A DNA stretch of 64,000 nt from JBGPEQ01 sp050180895 (GTDB lineage Bacteria > Pseudomonadota > Alphaproteobacteria > Dongiales > Dongiaceae). Position numbers and translations under genes: made by a program. The stretch is from positions 558,001-622,000 of the forward strand of contig JBFXDS010000001.1 of the NCBI GenBank assembly GCA_050180895.1. The letters run 5' to 3'. The notes under the pieces are model-generated. The model saw only the letters and a program-made list of their open reading frames with translations, had not been told where the DNA came from and did no database searches. Shown one piece after another: positions 16,643-25,022 of the stretch; the first letter of the stretch is position 1; the number at the start of each line of letters is the position of its first letter.

Positions 16643-17455
16643 ATGACTCCCTTCATTCGCATCGATCGCGTCACCAAGACGTTTCAGGCCGATCCGCGGG
16701 TGCGGCCGATCGCCGTCATCGACGACGTCTCCATCGCCATCGACAAGGGCGAGCTGATCGTCTTCCTGGGCCCGTCCGGCTGCGGCAAGACCACGCTCAT
16801 GCGCATCGTCGGCGGGCTGGAGACGGCGACGCGTGGCCGCGTCCTCATCGACGGTGTGCCAGTGTCCGGCCCGGACCGCCGGAAGGGCATGGTCTTCCAG
16901 TCCTACTCCTCGTTCCCCTGGCTCAACGTCATCGACAACATCCGCTTCGGCCTCAAGTTCCGCGACGGCATCGACGCCGCCGAGAAGGAGCGCATCGCGC
17001 GTCACTGCCTCGATCTCGTCGGTCTCAAGGGCTTTGAGGCCTATTACGTGAACCGCATCTCCGGCGGCATGCGCCAGCGTGTCGCGATCGCCCGTACCCT
17101 GGCCGCCGGGCCGGACGTACTGCTGATGGACGAGCCGTTCGGCGCCCTCGATGCCCAGAACCGCGATTTCCTCCAGGCCCAGCTCGACATCATCCAGCGC
17201 AGCGAGCACAAGACCATCATCTTCGTCACCCATGATGTCGAGGAGGCGGTGTTCCTGGCCGACCGCATCATCATTTTCTCGGCTCGCCCCGCGCGCATCC
17301 TTGAGGAGGTCCGCGTGTCCGATCACCTTCCGGCTGAACGCAACCTGGAGACGAAGGAGAGCGAGGCGTTCTTCAAGCTGCGCAACCGCATTCTCGGCAT
17401 CACCCGCGCCCAGGCCCTGCGCACCGAGCAGCTGATGTTGGGAGCCGCCCCATGA
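16643..17455 (+). CDS. ABC transporter ATP-binding protein, NitT/TauT (SsuB/TauB) family
   Basis: A 270-residue ATPase energising the importer. Walker A is GPSGCGKTT (43-51), the Q-loop region is VFQSYSSFPWL, the signature is ISGGMRQRVAIAR, Walker B is VLLMDEPFGALD, and the switch histidine is in FVTHDVEEAVFL. The length is normal for SsuB/TauB. Its last four bases (ATGA) overlap the start of a short-chain dehydrogenase, so transporter and enzymes form one operon. Confidence 0.92.
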   Translation: MTPFIRIDRVTKTFQADPRVRPIAVIDDVSIAIDKGELIVFLGPSGCGKTTLMRIVGGLETATRGRVLIDGVPVSGPDRRKGMVFQSYSSFPWLNVIDNIRFGLKFRDGIDAAEKERIARHCLDLVGLKGFEAYYVNRISGGMRQRVAIARTLAAGPDVLLMDEPFGALDAQNRDFLQAQLDIIQRSEHKTIIFVTHDVEEAVFLADRIIIFSARPARILEEVRVSDHLPAERNLETKESEAFFKLRNRILGITRAQALRTEQLMLGAAP

Positions 17456-18225
17456 GCTTCGATTTCACCGGCAAGCGTGTGCTCGTCACCGGCGCCAGTC
17501 ACGGCATCGGTGCCGCCGTGGCCGCCGCCTTCGCCGACGCCGGCGCGGACCTCGCCATCCTGTCCGGCACGGCGGACATCCTGGATGCCGGCCGCAGTCT
17601 TTCGGAGGCGACCGGCCGCCCGGTCGTGGCGGAGGTTTGCGACATCGCCGACCGCGCCGCCGTGCGTCGCGTGGTCGGCGGTCTCGGTCGGCTCGATGTG
17701 CTCGTCAACAATGCCGGTCTTGAGCGGATCACGCCGATCCTCGAGCCGGGCGACGCGGTCGAGCGCACGTTCGAACGCGTCATCCAGATCAACGTCGTCG
17801 GCACCTACTACGTCACCCGCGAGGCCGTGAAGTCGATGCAGGCCGGCGGCCGCATCATTCTGACGGCCTCGGTGTGGGGCCGCTCCGCCGCCGCCGAGTT
17901 CTCCGCCTACGTCGCCTCGAAGCACGCCAACGTCGGCTTCATGCGGGTGCTGGCCAAGGAGCTGGGGCCGCGCGGCATCAACGTCAACGCCGTCTGCCCT
18001 GGCTGGGTCAAGACGCGCGCCGCCCTGCGCTCGCTCGACGAGATGTCGCGCCGCGCCGGCCGGCCGGAGCAGGACATGCTGAACGACATCCTGGCCGCGC
18101 AGTCGCTGGACGGCCTGATGGAGCCGGAAGACATCGTCGATCTCTATCTCTTCCTCGCTTCCGACCGTGCTCGCAACATCACCGGGCAAGCCTACAACAT
18201 CGACCGTGGCGAGCTGCAATCATGA
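17452..18225 (+). CDS. SDR family oxidoreductase
   Basis: A 257-residue NAD(P)-dependent short-chain dehydrogenase. The Rossmann motif is TGASHGIG (about 14-21), the structural motif is NNAG (about 85-88), and the catalytic Ser, Tyr and Lys are in TASVWGRS and the segment YVASK. The C-terminus ends with the usual GQAYNIDRGE. It overlaps the ABC ATPase gene and the next SDR gene by 4 bases each. The two SDRs presumably act on the imported substrate or its derivative (inference from the operon). Confidence 0.88.
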   Translation: MSFDFTGKRVLVTGASHGIGAAVAAAFADAGADLAILSGTADILDAGRSLSEATGRPVVAEVCDIADRAAVRRVVGGLGRLDVLVNNAGLERITPILEPGDAVERTFERVIQINVVGTYYVTREAVKSMQAGGRIILTASVWGRSAAAEFSAYVASKHANVGFMRVLAKELGPRGINVNAVCPGWVKTRAALRSLDEMSRRAGRPEQDMLNDILAAQSLDGLMEPEDIVDLYLFLASDRARNITGQAYNIDRGELQS

Positions 18226-18971
18226 GCGGAGTCCTCGACGGCCAGCGCGCGCTGGTCACCGGCGGCGCCAGCGGCATCGGCCGCGCCACCGCCGTCGCGC
18301 TGGCCGCGGCCGGCGCGCATGTCGCGGTCGCCGATCTCGCGGAACAGGCGGCATCGGCCGTCGCCGCCGCGATTGGCCAAGCGGGCGACCACGCCTTCGT
18401 CGTGCGCGCCGACGTCGCCGACGAGGCGCAGGTGCTGGCGCTCTTCGCCGACGCCGTGCCGCGGCTCGGCGGCCTCGACATCCTCGTCAGCTGCGCCGGC
18501 ATCCTGTTCGAGAAGCCGCTGTTGGAGACCAGCGTCGCCGAGTTCGATCGCCTGATCGACGTCAACCTGCGTGGCACCTTCCTGGTCGGGCGCGAGGCGC
18601 TGCGCGTCATGGCGCGCCAGGGCAGCGGCCGCGTCATCAACATCGCTTCTGAGCTCGCCTATCTCGGCTGCGAACAGATGTCGGTCTATTGCGCGTCGAA
18701 GGGCGGCGTCCTGTCGCTCACCCGCTCCTGGGCGCGCGAGTTCGCCCCGGACATCCTCGTCAACGCCATTGCGCCCGGACCCACCGACACGCCGATGCTC
18801 AGCACCGCCTACATGGACGCGGCGACTGTCGCCGGCTCGAGCAATGTCCCGCTCCGCCGCCTCGGCCGCCCCGAGGAGATCGCCGCCGCCGCGCTCTTCC
18901 TCGCAGATCCCGGCAACAGCTACATGACCGGCCAGTGCCTCGGCCCCAACGGCGGCGCCGTCATGCCATAG
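18222..18971 (+). CDS. SDR family oxidoreductase
   Basis: A 249-residue short-chain dehydrogenase with the cofactor motif TGGASGIGRA (about 14-23) and the catalytic residues in NIASELAYLG and VYCASKGG. The usual NNAG is replaced by SCAG. The specificity loop APGPTDTPML and the end MTGQCLGPNGG fit 3-oxoacyl-reductase-like sugar or alcohol dehydrogenases. It starts by an ATGA overlap with the previous SDR and is the last gene of the operon; a convergent MFS gene follows 14 bases later. Confidence 0.88.
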   Translation: MSGVLDGQRALVTGGASGIGRATAVALAAAGAHVAVADLAEQAASAVAAAIGQAGDHAFVVRADVADEAQVLALFADAVPRLGGLDILVSCAGILFEKPLLETSVAEFDRLIDVNLRGTFLVGREALRVMARQGSGRVINIASELAYLGCEQMSVYCASKGGVLSLTRSWAREFAPDILVNAIAPGPTDTPMLSTAYMDAATVAGSSNVPLRRLGRPEEIAAAALFLADPGNSYMTGQCLGPNGGAVMP

Positions 18972-18985
18972 GTCGTCGTTCCTGG

Positions 18986-20473
18986 TCACGCTTTGGCCGC
19001 TGGCTGCCCTTGCTCGCGCCTCGGCGCGTTGGCTGCGGCAGGCGACCGCAGGACGGAGATGCGGATTGCAAGGATCAGCGACAAGGCCGGCGCCGCAACT
19101 GCGGCGCCATAGACCCAGGTGGCGGCCGCCGCGACCGTGTCGACGGACAAACCGTCGTCGAGCCCGGCCATATTGGCGATCAGTCCTGCCGCTGCCGCCC
19201 CGAAACTGATGCCGAGCGAGCGTATGGTCGGGATCGACGAGGCCGTCAGGCTCTCGAAGCCCGGCTCGGCGACACGCATCGCCAGGGCGACGAGGTGCAG
19301 GTTGCCGGCGCCGATGCCGAGACCGACGAGCCCGGCGAGGGCGCAGGCGACGAGAGGCGGGAGCGACGTCACGCCCAGGCTCAAGCCCGCCAGGCCGAGC
19401 AGTGCGAGGAGCGGCCCCCCGACGATAGCGGCACGTTCCGCTGCGTTGCGCCAGCCGGCCGTGACGAACGAGGCGAGCGTCCACGACATCGCCAGCGTCG
19501 CGTTGGCATAGCCCGCCGCGAGCGGCGTGACGCCGTGCAGGACCTGCAGCGCCAGCGGCAGGTAGATGCCGATGGCTGTGTGGGTCATCGAGAACAGGAA
19601 CAGGATCCAATAGGCGAGTCCGACCGGCCGTCTGATCGAGAGGGGCCGGGGCGGAAACAGCCGGTTCGTCGCCGCGCCGTCCAGGCGGAACGTCTGCGCC
19701 ACCAGCAGCACCGCCCCCATCAGCAGGAGCAGCGCGACCCACAGGCCGGAGGCGCCGCCGGCGATCTTGGCGAGCTGCAGCGGCAGCATCGGCCACAGGC
19801 TGGGAATGATGCCGGCAATGCCGGCGCTCATGACCCCGGCTGCGAGCAGCAGGATGCGGCGCACGGGGAATGGCGCTGGCGGCGCAACGCTAGCCGTGCG
19901 CGGCAGGGCCTGCCAGGCGCCGGCGGTAAAGGCCGCGATGATCGGCACCGTCGTCCAGAACGCACCGCGCCACCAGCCGATTTCGGCGAAGATGCCGCCG
20001 ACCAGCGGCCCGATCAGGGCGGCAACGCCCCAAACGCCGGAAACCATGGCGAGGATGCGTGTCCGCAACGCCGGCGGGTAGAGTTCGCCGATCAGTCCCA
20101 TGGATTGCGCCAGCAGCAGTCCGCCGCCGAAGCCCTGTACTGTCCGTGCGACGAGCAGCACCGGCATGCTCGGGCTGGCGCCGCAGGCCGCGGAGCCGAT
20201 CAGGAACAGAAGGCCGCCGACGGCAAAGCTCTTGCGCGCGCCGAGGGTCGCCTTGAGCGGCCCGCCGCTGGCGGCGCCGGCGATGGAGGCGACCATGTAG
20301 ACCATGGTCGACCAGGCGTAGAAGGCTTCGCCGCCGATCTCCTGTACGACGGTCGGCATGATCGTGGAGATCACGAAGACGTCGACGGCATGCAGTCCGA
20401 TGGCAAGGACGAGCACCACCGTCGGCACCGCCCGTCCGTCGCGAAACACATCCCGCCACTCGGACAATCGCAT
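18986..20473 (-). CDS. MFS transporter, DHA2-like drug exporter type
   Basis: A 495-residue membrane protein with 12-14 hydrophobic segments. Segment 1 carries DVFVISTIMPTVVQEIG, and the loop GARKSFAVGGLLFLIGS with VARTVQGFGGGLLL matches motifs A and C of proton-linked drug exporters. The ATG at 20473 follows GGAG six bases upstream; the codon before it is GTG. It is convergent with the SDR operon and divergent from degP. The substrate is unknown. Confidence 0.85.
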   Translation of the reverse strand: MRLSEWRDVFRDGRAVPTVVLVLAIGLHAVDVFVISTIMPTVVQEIGGEAFYAWSTMVYMVASIAGAASGGPLKATLGARKSFAVGGLLFLIGSAACGASPSMPVLLVARTVQGFGGGLLLAQSMGLIGELYPPALRTRILAMVSGVWGVAALIGPLVGGIFAEIGWWRGAFWTTVPIIAAFTAGAWQALPRTASVAPPAPFPVRRILLLAAGVMSAGIAGIIPSLWPMLPLQLAKIAGGASGLWVALLLLMGAVLLVAQTFRLDGAATNRLFPPRPLSIRRPVGLAYWILFLFSMTHTAIGIYLPLALQVLHGVTPLAAGYANATLAMSWTLASFVTAGWRNAAERAAIVGGPLLALLGLAGLSLGVTSLPPLVACALAGLVGLGIGAGNLHLVALAMRVAEPGFESLTASSIPTIRSLGISFGAAAAGLIANMAGLDDGLSVDTVAAAATWVYGAAVAAPALSLILAIRISVLRSPAAANAPRREQGQPAAKA

Positions 20474-20659
20474 CACACGCTCCGTGGCCCGGCGTATCCG
20501 TGCGCCGGAATGACAGACCTGAATCCGATCAACGAAAAGCAGCGCCAGACAATGAGGCTACCGTCAACCCCGCGTTGTCGCAGGCGAGGTGCGCATTTAT
20601 AGGAGGTTGAAACCGCATCGACGTCTCGGCGCGAAGGATCGGCACGCTGCCCAACCTTT

Positions 20660-20678
20660 CCGGAATTTAATGTTCCGG
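20660..20678. promoter_or_regulatory. Inverted repeat upstream of the Do-type protease
   Basis: CCGGAA-TTTAATG-TTCCGG is a perfect 6+6 inverted repeat with an AT-rich spacer, about 85-100 bases before the protease start and within the divergent 288-base region. It could be a regulator site, possibly of the adjacent response regulator. No matching second copy was seen. Confidence 0.35.
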
Positions 20679-20761
20679 CAAATTGCAGGTCATCGCATCG
20701 GAGCCATATTGGAAGGAACGTCGATTTCCGACGACCCATAGGCACAACCATGGAGATTCCG

Positions 20762-22267
20762 ATGAGTTCAGCGCTTTCTCGAATTGTCCCCCGACGGGAT
20801 CGCGAGCCGGCAACGCGGACCGGCGGCCGCGCCCGTCGCCCGCTCGCGGCCCTCGCCGCCGGTGGCCTTGCCATCCTGCTCCTCGATCCCGCGCAGGCCG
20901 CGCAGGCGCCGGACAGCTTCGCCCCGCTGGCGGAGAAGGTCACGCCTGCGGTCGTGAACGTCTCGACCCAGCGCCAGATCGCGGGCGAAAGCGCGCAGCC
21001 GCGCAGCTTGCCGTTCAACTTCCCCGAAGGCTCCCCGTTCGAAGAGTTCTTCCGCCAGTTCGGGGAACGACAGGGCCGGCCGTCGCCCGAGCGGTCGGCG
21101 ATGGCCCTCGGCTCCGGTTTCATCATCGATCCCGCCGGCTATGTCGTCACCAATAACCATGTCGTGGAGTCCGCGACCAACATCGATGTGACCCTGACGA
21201 ACGGAAAGTCCTATCCGGCCAAGCTGCTCGGCGCCGATGCGAAGACCGACCTGGCCCTGCTCAAGATCGACAGCCCGGATCCGCTGCCGGCGGTCTCCTT
21301 CGGCGATTCCGATGCCCTCAAGGTCGGCGACTGGGTGATGGCCGTCGGCAATCCGTTCGGCCTCGGCGGCACGGTTACCGCCGGCATCCTGTCGGCGCGC
21401 GGCCGCGACCTGCATGCGGGTCCCTTCGACGACTTCCTGCAGATCGACGCCTCGATCAACCAGGGCAACTCCGGCGGCCCGACCTTCGCCATGAACGGCG
21501 AAGTGATCGGCATCAACACGGCAATTGCCTCCCCCAACGGCGGCAGCGTCGGCATCGGCTTCGCCGTTCCCTCCAATATTGCCAAGCCCGTGATCGCCGC
21601 CTTGCGCGAGCACGGCGAGGTCGAGCGCGGCTGGCTCGGCGTGCAGATCCAGGAGGTGACGCCTGAGATCGCCGACGCCGTGGGGCTCAAGCAGCCGAAG
21701 GGCGCAATCGTGTCGAGCGTGCTGCCCGACAGCCCGGCGGCGAAGGCCGGACTCCGGCGCGGCGACATCATCGTTGCCTTCGACGACAAGCCGATCAACG
21801 AGCTGCGCGACCTGCCGCGGCTGGTGGCGGAGGCGTCGATCGGCGGCAACGCTGACGTGACGGTCTGGCGCGACCATGACGAGCGGACGGTCTCCGTCCG
21901 GATCGCCAAGCTGCAGGACGAAGATGTCGTCGCGAGCGACAAGACTCCGGCCGAGCCCGGAGTCCAGCCGGTCGAAGCGCTCGGCCTGACCTTGGCCGGG
22001 CTCACCCCGGACCTGCGGCAGCAGATGGGTATCCCCGACGACATCGACGGCGTCGTCGTCATGGCCGTCGAGGATCGTAGCCCGGCGGCGGAACAGGGAT
22101 TGCGGCCCGGCGATGTCATCCGGCAGGTCGGTTCCGAGTCTGTGACCCGTCCGCAGCAGGTGGAAAGCCTGGCCCAGGCGGCCCGCGCCGAGAACCGCCA
22201 GGCCCTCCTGCTGCTGGTGAACCGCGGGGGCAACGAGCTCTTCGTCGCCCTCAAGGTCGCCGCCTGA
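20762..22267 (+). CDS. degP: Do/DegP-family periplasmic serine protease
   Basis: A 501-residue periplasmic protease-chaperone. A basic N-terminus and hydrophobic stretch (LAALAAGGLAILLLDPAQAAQA) form the export signal. The catalytic triad is in TNNHVV (His133), AKTDLALLKID (Asp163) and INQGNSGGP (Ser237). Two PDZ domains follow: GWLGVQIQEVTPEIA onward, and a second with GLTLAGLTPDLRQQ and RSPAAEQGLRPGDVI. The ATG at 20762 has GGAG six bases upstream; an in-frame ATG at 20750 is possible. It lies upstream of a two-component pair, a known alphaproteobacterial arrangement for envelope stress. Confidence 0.92.
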   Translation: MSSALSRIVPRRDREPATRTGGRARRPLAALAAGGLAILLLDPAQAAQAPDSFAPLAEKVTPAVVNVSTQRQIAGESAQPRSLPFNFPEGSPFEEFFRQFGERQGRPSPERSAMALGSGFIIDPAGYVVTNNHVVESATNIDVTLTNGKSYPAKLLGADAKTDLALLKIDSPDPLPAVSFGDSDALKVGDWVMAVGNPFGLGGTVTAGILSARGRDLHAGPFDDFLQIDASINQGNSGGPTFAMNGEVIGINTAIASPNGGSVGIGFAVPSNIAKPVIAALREHGEVERGWLGVQIQEVTPEIADAVGLKQPKGAIVSSVLPDSPAAKAGLRRGDIIVAFDDKPINELRDLPRLVAEASIGGNADVTVWRDHDERTVSVRIAKLQDEDVVASDKTPAEPGVQPVEALGLTLAGLTPDLRQQMGIPDDIDGVVVMAVEDRSPAAEQGLRPGDVIRQVGSESVTRPQQVESLAQAARAENRQALLLLVNRGGNELFVALKVAA

Positions 22268-22294
22268 CGCCGGCACGGCACCCCTTGATCGGAC

Positions 22295-22325
22295 GGGGCT
22301 GATCCTCGAAAAAAGGATCAGCCCC
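22295..22325 (+). terminator. Strong hairpin after degP
   Basis: GGGGCTGATCCT and AGGATCAGCCCC form a perfect 12-base-pair stem around CGAAAAA, starting 27 bases after the degP stop. There is no T-run after it, so it may act as a weak terminator or a 3' end stabiliser rather than a classic intrinsic terminator. Confidence 0.55.
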
Positions 22326-22351
22326 TGCCGGCGCAATCGCATTGTTGCATT

Positions 22352-22437
22352 GTAGGGGCGAGCGGCGCTCGCCCTGTTCATCTTAGGGGCCGGCGACCGC
22401 GGTCGTGGCAACATGGGCGAGCGCCACTCGCCCCTAC
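22352..22437. repeat. Palindromic repeat, family C copy 1
   Basis: The left arm begins GTAGGGGCGAGCGGCGCTCG and the right arm is its near-perfect reverse complement ending CGCCCCTAC. Each arm is itself a small hairpin. It ends 17 bases before the response-regulator start. Related sequences are at 45345-45408 (full) and 62646-62670 (half). Confidence 0.85.
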
Positions 22438-22454
22438 GGCGGATCGACCGAGAC

Positions 22455-23132
22455 ATGCGCGTGCTTGTCATTGAGGATGATGCCCAGACGGCGGCCTACA
22501 TGGTGAAGGGCCTCGTCGAGGCCGGCCACAAGGTCGATCATGCCTCCAACGGTCGCGACGGCCTGTTCCTGGCCACCAGCGGCGACTACGACGTCATGGT
22601 CATCGACCGCATGCTGCCGGGTCTCGACGGCATCGCCGTCATCCAGGCCCTGCGCGCCGCCGAGGTCGCAGCGCCGATCCTGATCCTCAGCGCTCTCAAT
22701 CAGGTCGACGAGCGCGTCGCCGGCCTGAAGGCAGGTGCCGATGACTATCTGACCAAGCCGTTCGCCTTCTCCGAGCTGAGCGCCCGGCTCGAGGCGCTGA
22801 CGCGCCGGCGGGCACCCAATGCAGCGGAGACGCGCCTCGTCGTCAGTGATCTTGAGATGGACCTGCTGGCGCGCACCGTGAGGCGCGCCGGCCGGACGGT
22901 CGAGCTGCAGCCGCGCGAGTTCCGCCTGCTCGAATATTTGATGCGTCATGCCGGCCAGGTCGTCACGCGCACCATGCTACTGGAGGGGGTGTGGGACTAT
23001 CACTTCGATCCACAGACCAACGTGATCGACGTCCATATCAGCCGCCTGCGCCAGAAGATCGACAAGGGATTTGCCGCGCCGCTGCTGCACACCCGGCGCG
23101 GCGCCGGGTACTGCCTCAGTGCGGATCGCTAG
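22455..23132 (+). CDS. OmpR-family response regulator
   Basis: A 225-residue cytoplasmic regulator. The receiver domain (1-118) has the acidic pair EDD (7-9), phosphoacceptor Asp51 (VMVIDRMLPG), and Lys101 (DDYLTKPF). The C-terminal winged helix (about 125-225) includes QPREFRLLEYLMRHAG and the recognition region NVIDVHISRLRQKID. The ATG at 22455 begins the conserved receiver; an upstream extension would be translated from the family C repeat. The kinase gene starts inside its last codons (14-base overlap), so the pair is co-expressed. The likely input is envelope stress, given degP upstream. Confidence 0.92.
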   Translation: MRVLVIEDDAQTAAYMVKGLVEAGHKVDHASNGRDGLFLATSGDYDVMVIDRMLPGLDGIAVIQALRAAEVAAPILILSALNQVDERVAGLKAGADDYLTKPFAFSELSARLEALTRRRAPNAAETRLVVSDLEMDLLARTVRRAGRTVELQPREFRLLEYLMRHAGQVVTRTMLLEGVWDYHFDPQTNVIDVHISRLRQKIDKGFAAPLLHTRRGAGYCLSADR

Positions 23133-24501
23133 CTTTCTGCGCACCACGACCTTCCGGCTGGCGCTGCTCTATGCCGGACTGTTTTGCGTGTCTTTCATCG
23201 CCCTGTTCGGCGTCGTCTACGGGACGGCGGACCTGCTCGCCACGCGCGAGCGCCAGGATGCCATCCGGGCCGACAGCGAGAGCCTGCGTGGCGTCTACGA
23301 GGCGCGCGGCCTCGATGCCCTGGCGAACGCCATCCTTGCGCGCACCAAGCCGGACAATGTCGGCGACGGCATCTATCTCCTGGCGACGCCGGACCTGAAA
23401 CCCATCGTCGGCAACGCGCAGAGCTGGCCCGCCGGCGCCCGCCTCGACGGCCCCTGGCTCACCTTCGACATCGACCGCAGCGAGTTCGGCGACACCGCCC
23501 CGCACCGGGCACAGGCGCTGCACGTCACCTTGCTGCCCGGCGGGTTCCATCTCCTGGTCGGCCGCGACATGCGCGCGCAGGAGCGGTTCCAGGACGCCAT
23601 TGCCAATGCCTTCTACGCCTCGCTCGCGGTCATCCTCGCGCTCGGCGTCCTTCTCGGACTGGTGATGAGCCGCGCCGTCCTCCGTCGCATCGATACGATC
23701 AACCGAGCGGCCGAGCGCATCATGCGCGGCGGCGTCAGGCACCGCGTACCCGTGCGCGGCCGCAACGACGAGTTCGACCGGCTGTCGGAGAATCTCAACC
23801 GCATGCTCGACGAGATCGAGCGGCTGCTCGCCAGTATTCGCGCCGTCACCAACAACATCGCTCATGACCTGCGCATCCCGCTGAGCCGCCTGCGCAACCG
23901 CCTGGAGTCGGCGCTGACCGAGCGCGACGACGAGCAGCGCCGCGACACGATCGAGCGCGCCATCGCCGAGGCCGATGGCCTGCTGGCCACGTTCAACGCG
24001 CTGCTGTCGATCGCCGACGCCGAGGCCGGCACCAGCCGCGGCAATCTCGCGCCGGTCGATCTCGCCGTACTCGGGCGCGACGTGGTCGAGCTCTACGAGC
24101 CGCTGGTCGAGGAGCAGGGGCTGGTGTTCGAGACGGCGATCGAGGAACCCGCCACCGTCTCCGGCAACCGCCAGCTGCTGTTCCAGGCCATCGGCAACCT
24201 GATCGACAATGCCGCCAAGTACGGCGCCGGCGGCGGCCGCATCAGCCTCGCCGTGCGCAGAGGGGAGGGTGGTCCCGAGGTCGTCGTCGCCGATCGCGGC
24301 CCCGGCATTCCCGAGGCCGATCGCGCCCGCGTGCTCGATCGCTTCGTCCGCCTCGACGGCAGCCGCACGACTCCCGGCAACGGCCTCGGCCTCAGCCTCG
24401 TCGCCGCCATCGCCCACCTCCACGACGCCGTCCTCAAGCTGGACGACAACGGCCCGGGTCTGAAGGTCACGCTCCGGTTCAAGCCGCTGCCGGCCGGTTG
24501 A
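23119..24501 (+). CDS. Sensor histidine kinase with HAMP domain
   Basis: A 460-residue inner-membrane kinase. Two membrane segments (about 12-34 and 166-186) flank a periplasmic domain of about 130 residues. HAMP follows (about 187-240), then the dimerisation/phosphoacceptor helix NNIAHDLRIPLSRLR with His249, and the ATP domain with an N-box at GNLIDNAAKYG, DRGPGIPE and GNGLGLSLV. The GTG at 23119 lies inside the regulator gene's end; no better start gives the conserved RTTTFRLALLYA opening. It partners the upstream OmpR-type regulator. Confidence 0.9.
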   Translation: MRIASFLRTTTFRLALLYAGLFCVSFIALFGVVYGTADLLATRERQDAIRADSESLRGVYEARGLDALANAILARTKPDNVGDGIYLLATPDLKPIVGNAQSWPAGARLDGPWLTFDIDRSEFGDTAPHRAQALHVTLLPGGFHLLVGRDMRAQERFQDAIANAFYASLAVILALGVLLGLVMSRAVLRRIDTINRAAERIMRGGVRHRVPVRGRNDEFDRLSENLNRMLDEIERLLASIRAVTNNIAHDLRIPLSRLRNRLESALTERDDEQRRDTIERAIAEADGLLATFNALLSIADAEAGTSRGNLAPVDLAVLGRDVVELYEPLVEEQGLVFETAIEEPATVSGNRQLLFQAIGNLIDNAAKYGAGGGRISLAVRRGEGGPEVVVADRGPGIPEADRARVLDRFVRLDGSRTTPGNGLGLSLVAAIAHLHDAVLKLDDNGPGLKVTLRFKPLPAG

Positions 24502-24523
24502 ACGCCGGGAGGCGATCCCTCGA

Positions 24524-24640
24524 TTACTCCTCCAGATCGGCCTTCAACCGGTCGAGGATGCTCAGCGCGTGCGTGGCATAGGCGCTGATCCAGCGATCGT
24601 GGATCCGCTTGATCGGTATGGCGTTGAGGTGGTTCCATCG
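24524..24640 (-). pseudogene. Possible remnant of an ArsR-type regulator (C-terminal tail)
   Basis: The minus-strand frame ending at 24524 gives IPIKRIHDRWISAYATHALS and then ILDRLKADLEE, which looks like the C-terminal helix of ArsR-family regulators that sit next to AHSA1-type genes. Codon third positions are GC-rich as in real genes here. No helix-turn-helix part is found upstream: the frame soon becomes antisense to another short coding-like frame, so the gene appears truncated. The similarity is judged by eye and is weak. Confidence 0.3.
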
Positions 24641-24761
24641 GGCGAAAGCCGGCGTCGTCCGCTGCGACGCCATCGAGCCGCTGCCGGAGGGTTTCAAGGG
24701 CGGCTGGATCGTCAATCCGGCGAACATCGTGCATATGGTGCGCGAGCCAGACGCCTGGTGA
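24618..24761 (+). CDS. Possible small protein of 47 residues
   Basis: A short ATG-initiated frame with strongly GC-rich third positions, containing GVVRCDAIEPLPEGFKGG and then WIVNPANIVHMV. No family is recognised. It partly overlaps the ArsR-like remnant on the other strand, so at most one is functional in the overlap. It lies just before the cobalamin riboswitch. It may be the end of a decayed gene rather than a small gene. Confidence 0.3.
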   Translation: MALRWFHRAKAGVVRCDAIEPLPEGFKGGWIVNPANIVHMVREPDAW

Positions 24762-24792
24762 ACGCCGCCCTGGCCAGATGTCGCGGTCCGCT

Positions 24793-24990
24793 GTAGGGTG
24801 GCCGCCGGCTGAGATCAGGGAAGCCGGTGACGCCGCTCCTGCGGCCAGTCCGGCGCTGCCCCCGCAACTGTAGGCGGCGAGGCCGACGGCAGCCCTCGGC
24901 GACGAGGGCGTGGCACCACTGGCCGCAAGGCTGGGAAGGCGCCGTCGACCGACGACCCCGAGCCAGGAGACCTCCTCAGCCAGACGTTGT
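24793..24990 (+). ncRNA. Cobalamin (B12) riboswitch
   Basis: The conserved order of the cobalamin riboswitch is visible: GGGAAGCCGGTG near 24822-24833, GCTGCCCCCGCAACTGT at about 24853-24869, GCCACTGG-like pairing sequence (ACCACTGG) near 24916, CTGGGAAGGCG near 24931, and CCGAGCCAGGAGACC near 24958-24972. It lies just upstream of cobU, whose start is at 25023 behind GGAGGAGAG. Binding of adenosylcobalamin normally shuts off downstream expression, so it would repress cobU-cobW-cobN when B12 is plentiful. The outer boundaries are approximate. Confidence 0.93.
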
Positions 24991-25022
24991 CCGCTAGTCC
25001 TCGGCGGGAGGAGAGCCCAACC

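Noticed and set aside
17874..18221. Upstream extension of the second SDR to give 365 residues
   Set aside because: The extra residues are a frame-shifted reading of the first SDR gene. The Rossmann start and ATGA overlap place the real start at 18222.
24569..24796. Plus-strand frame of 75 residues before the riboswitch
   Set aside because: Arginine-rich and without gene-like third-position pattern compared with the alternative 24618 frame; treated as a shadow.
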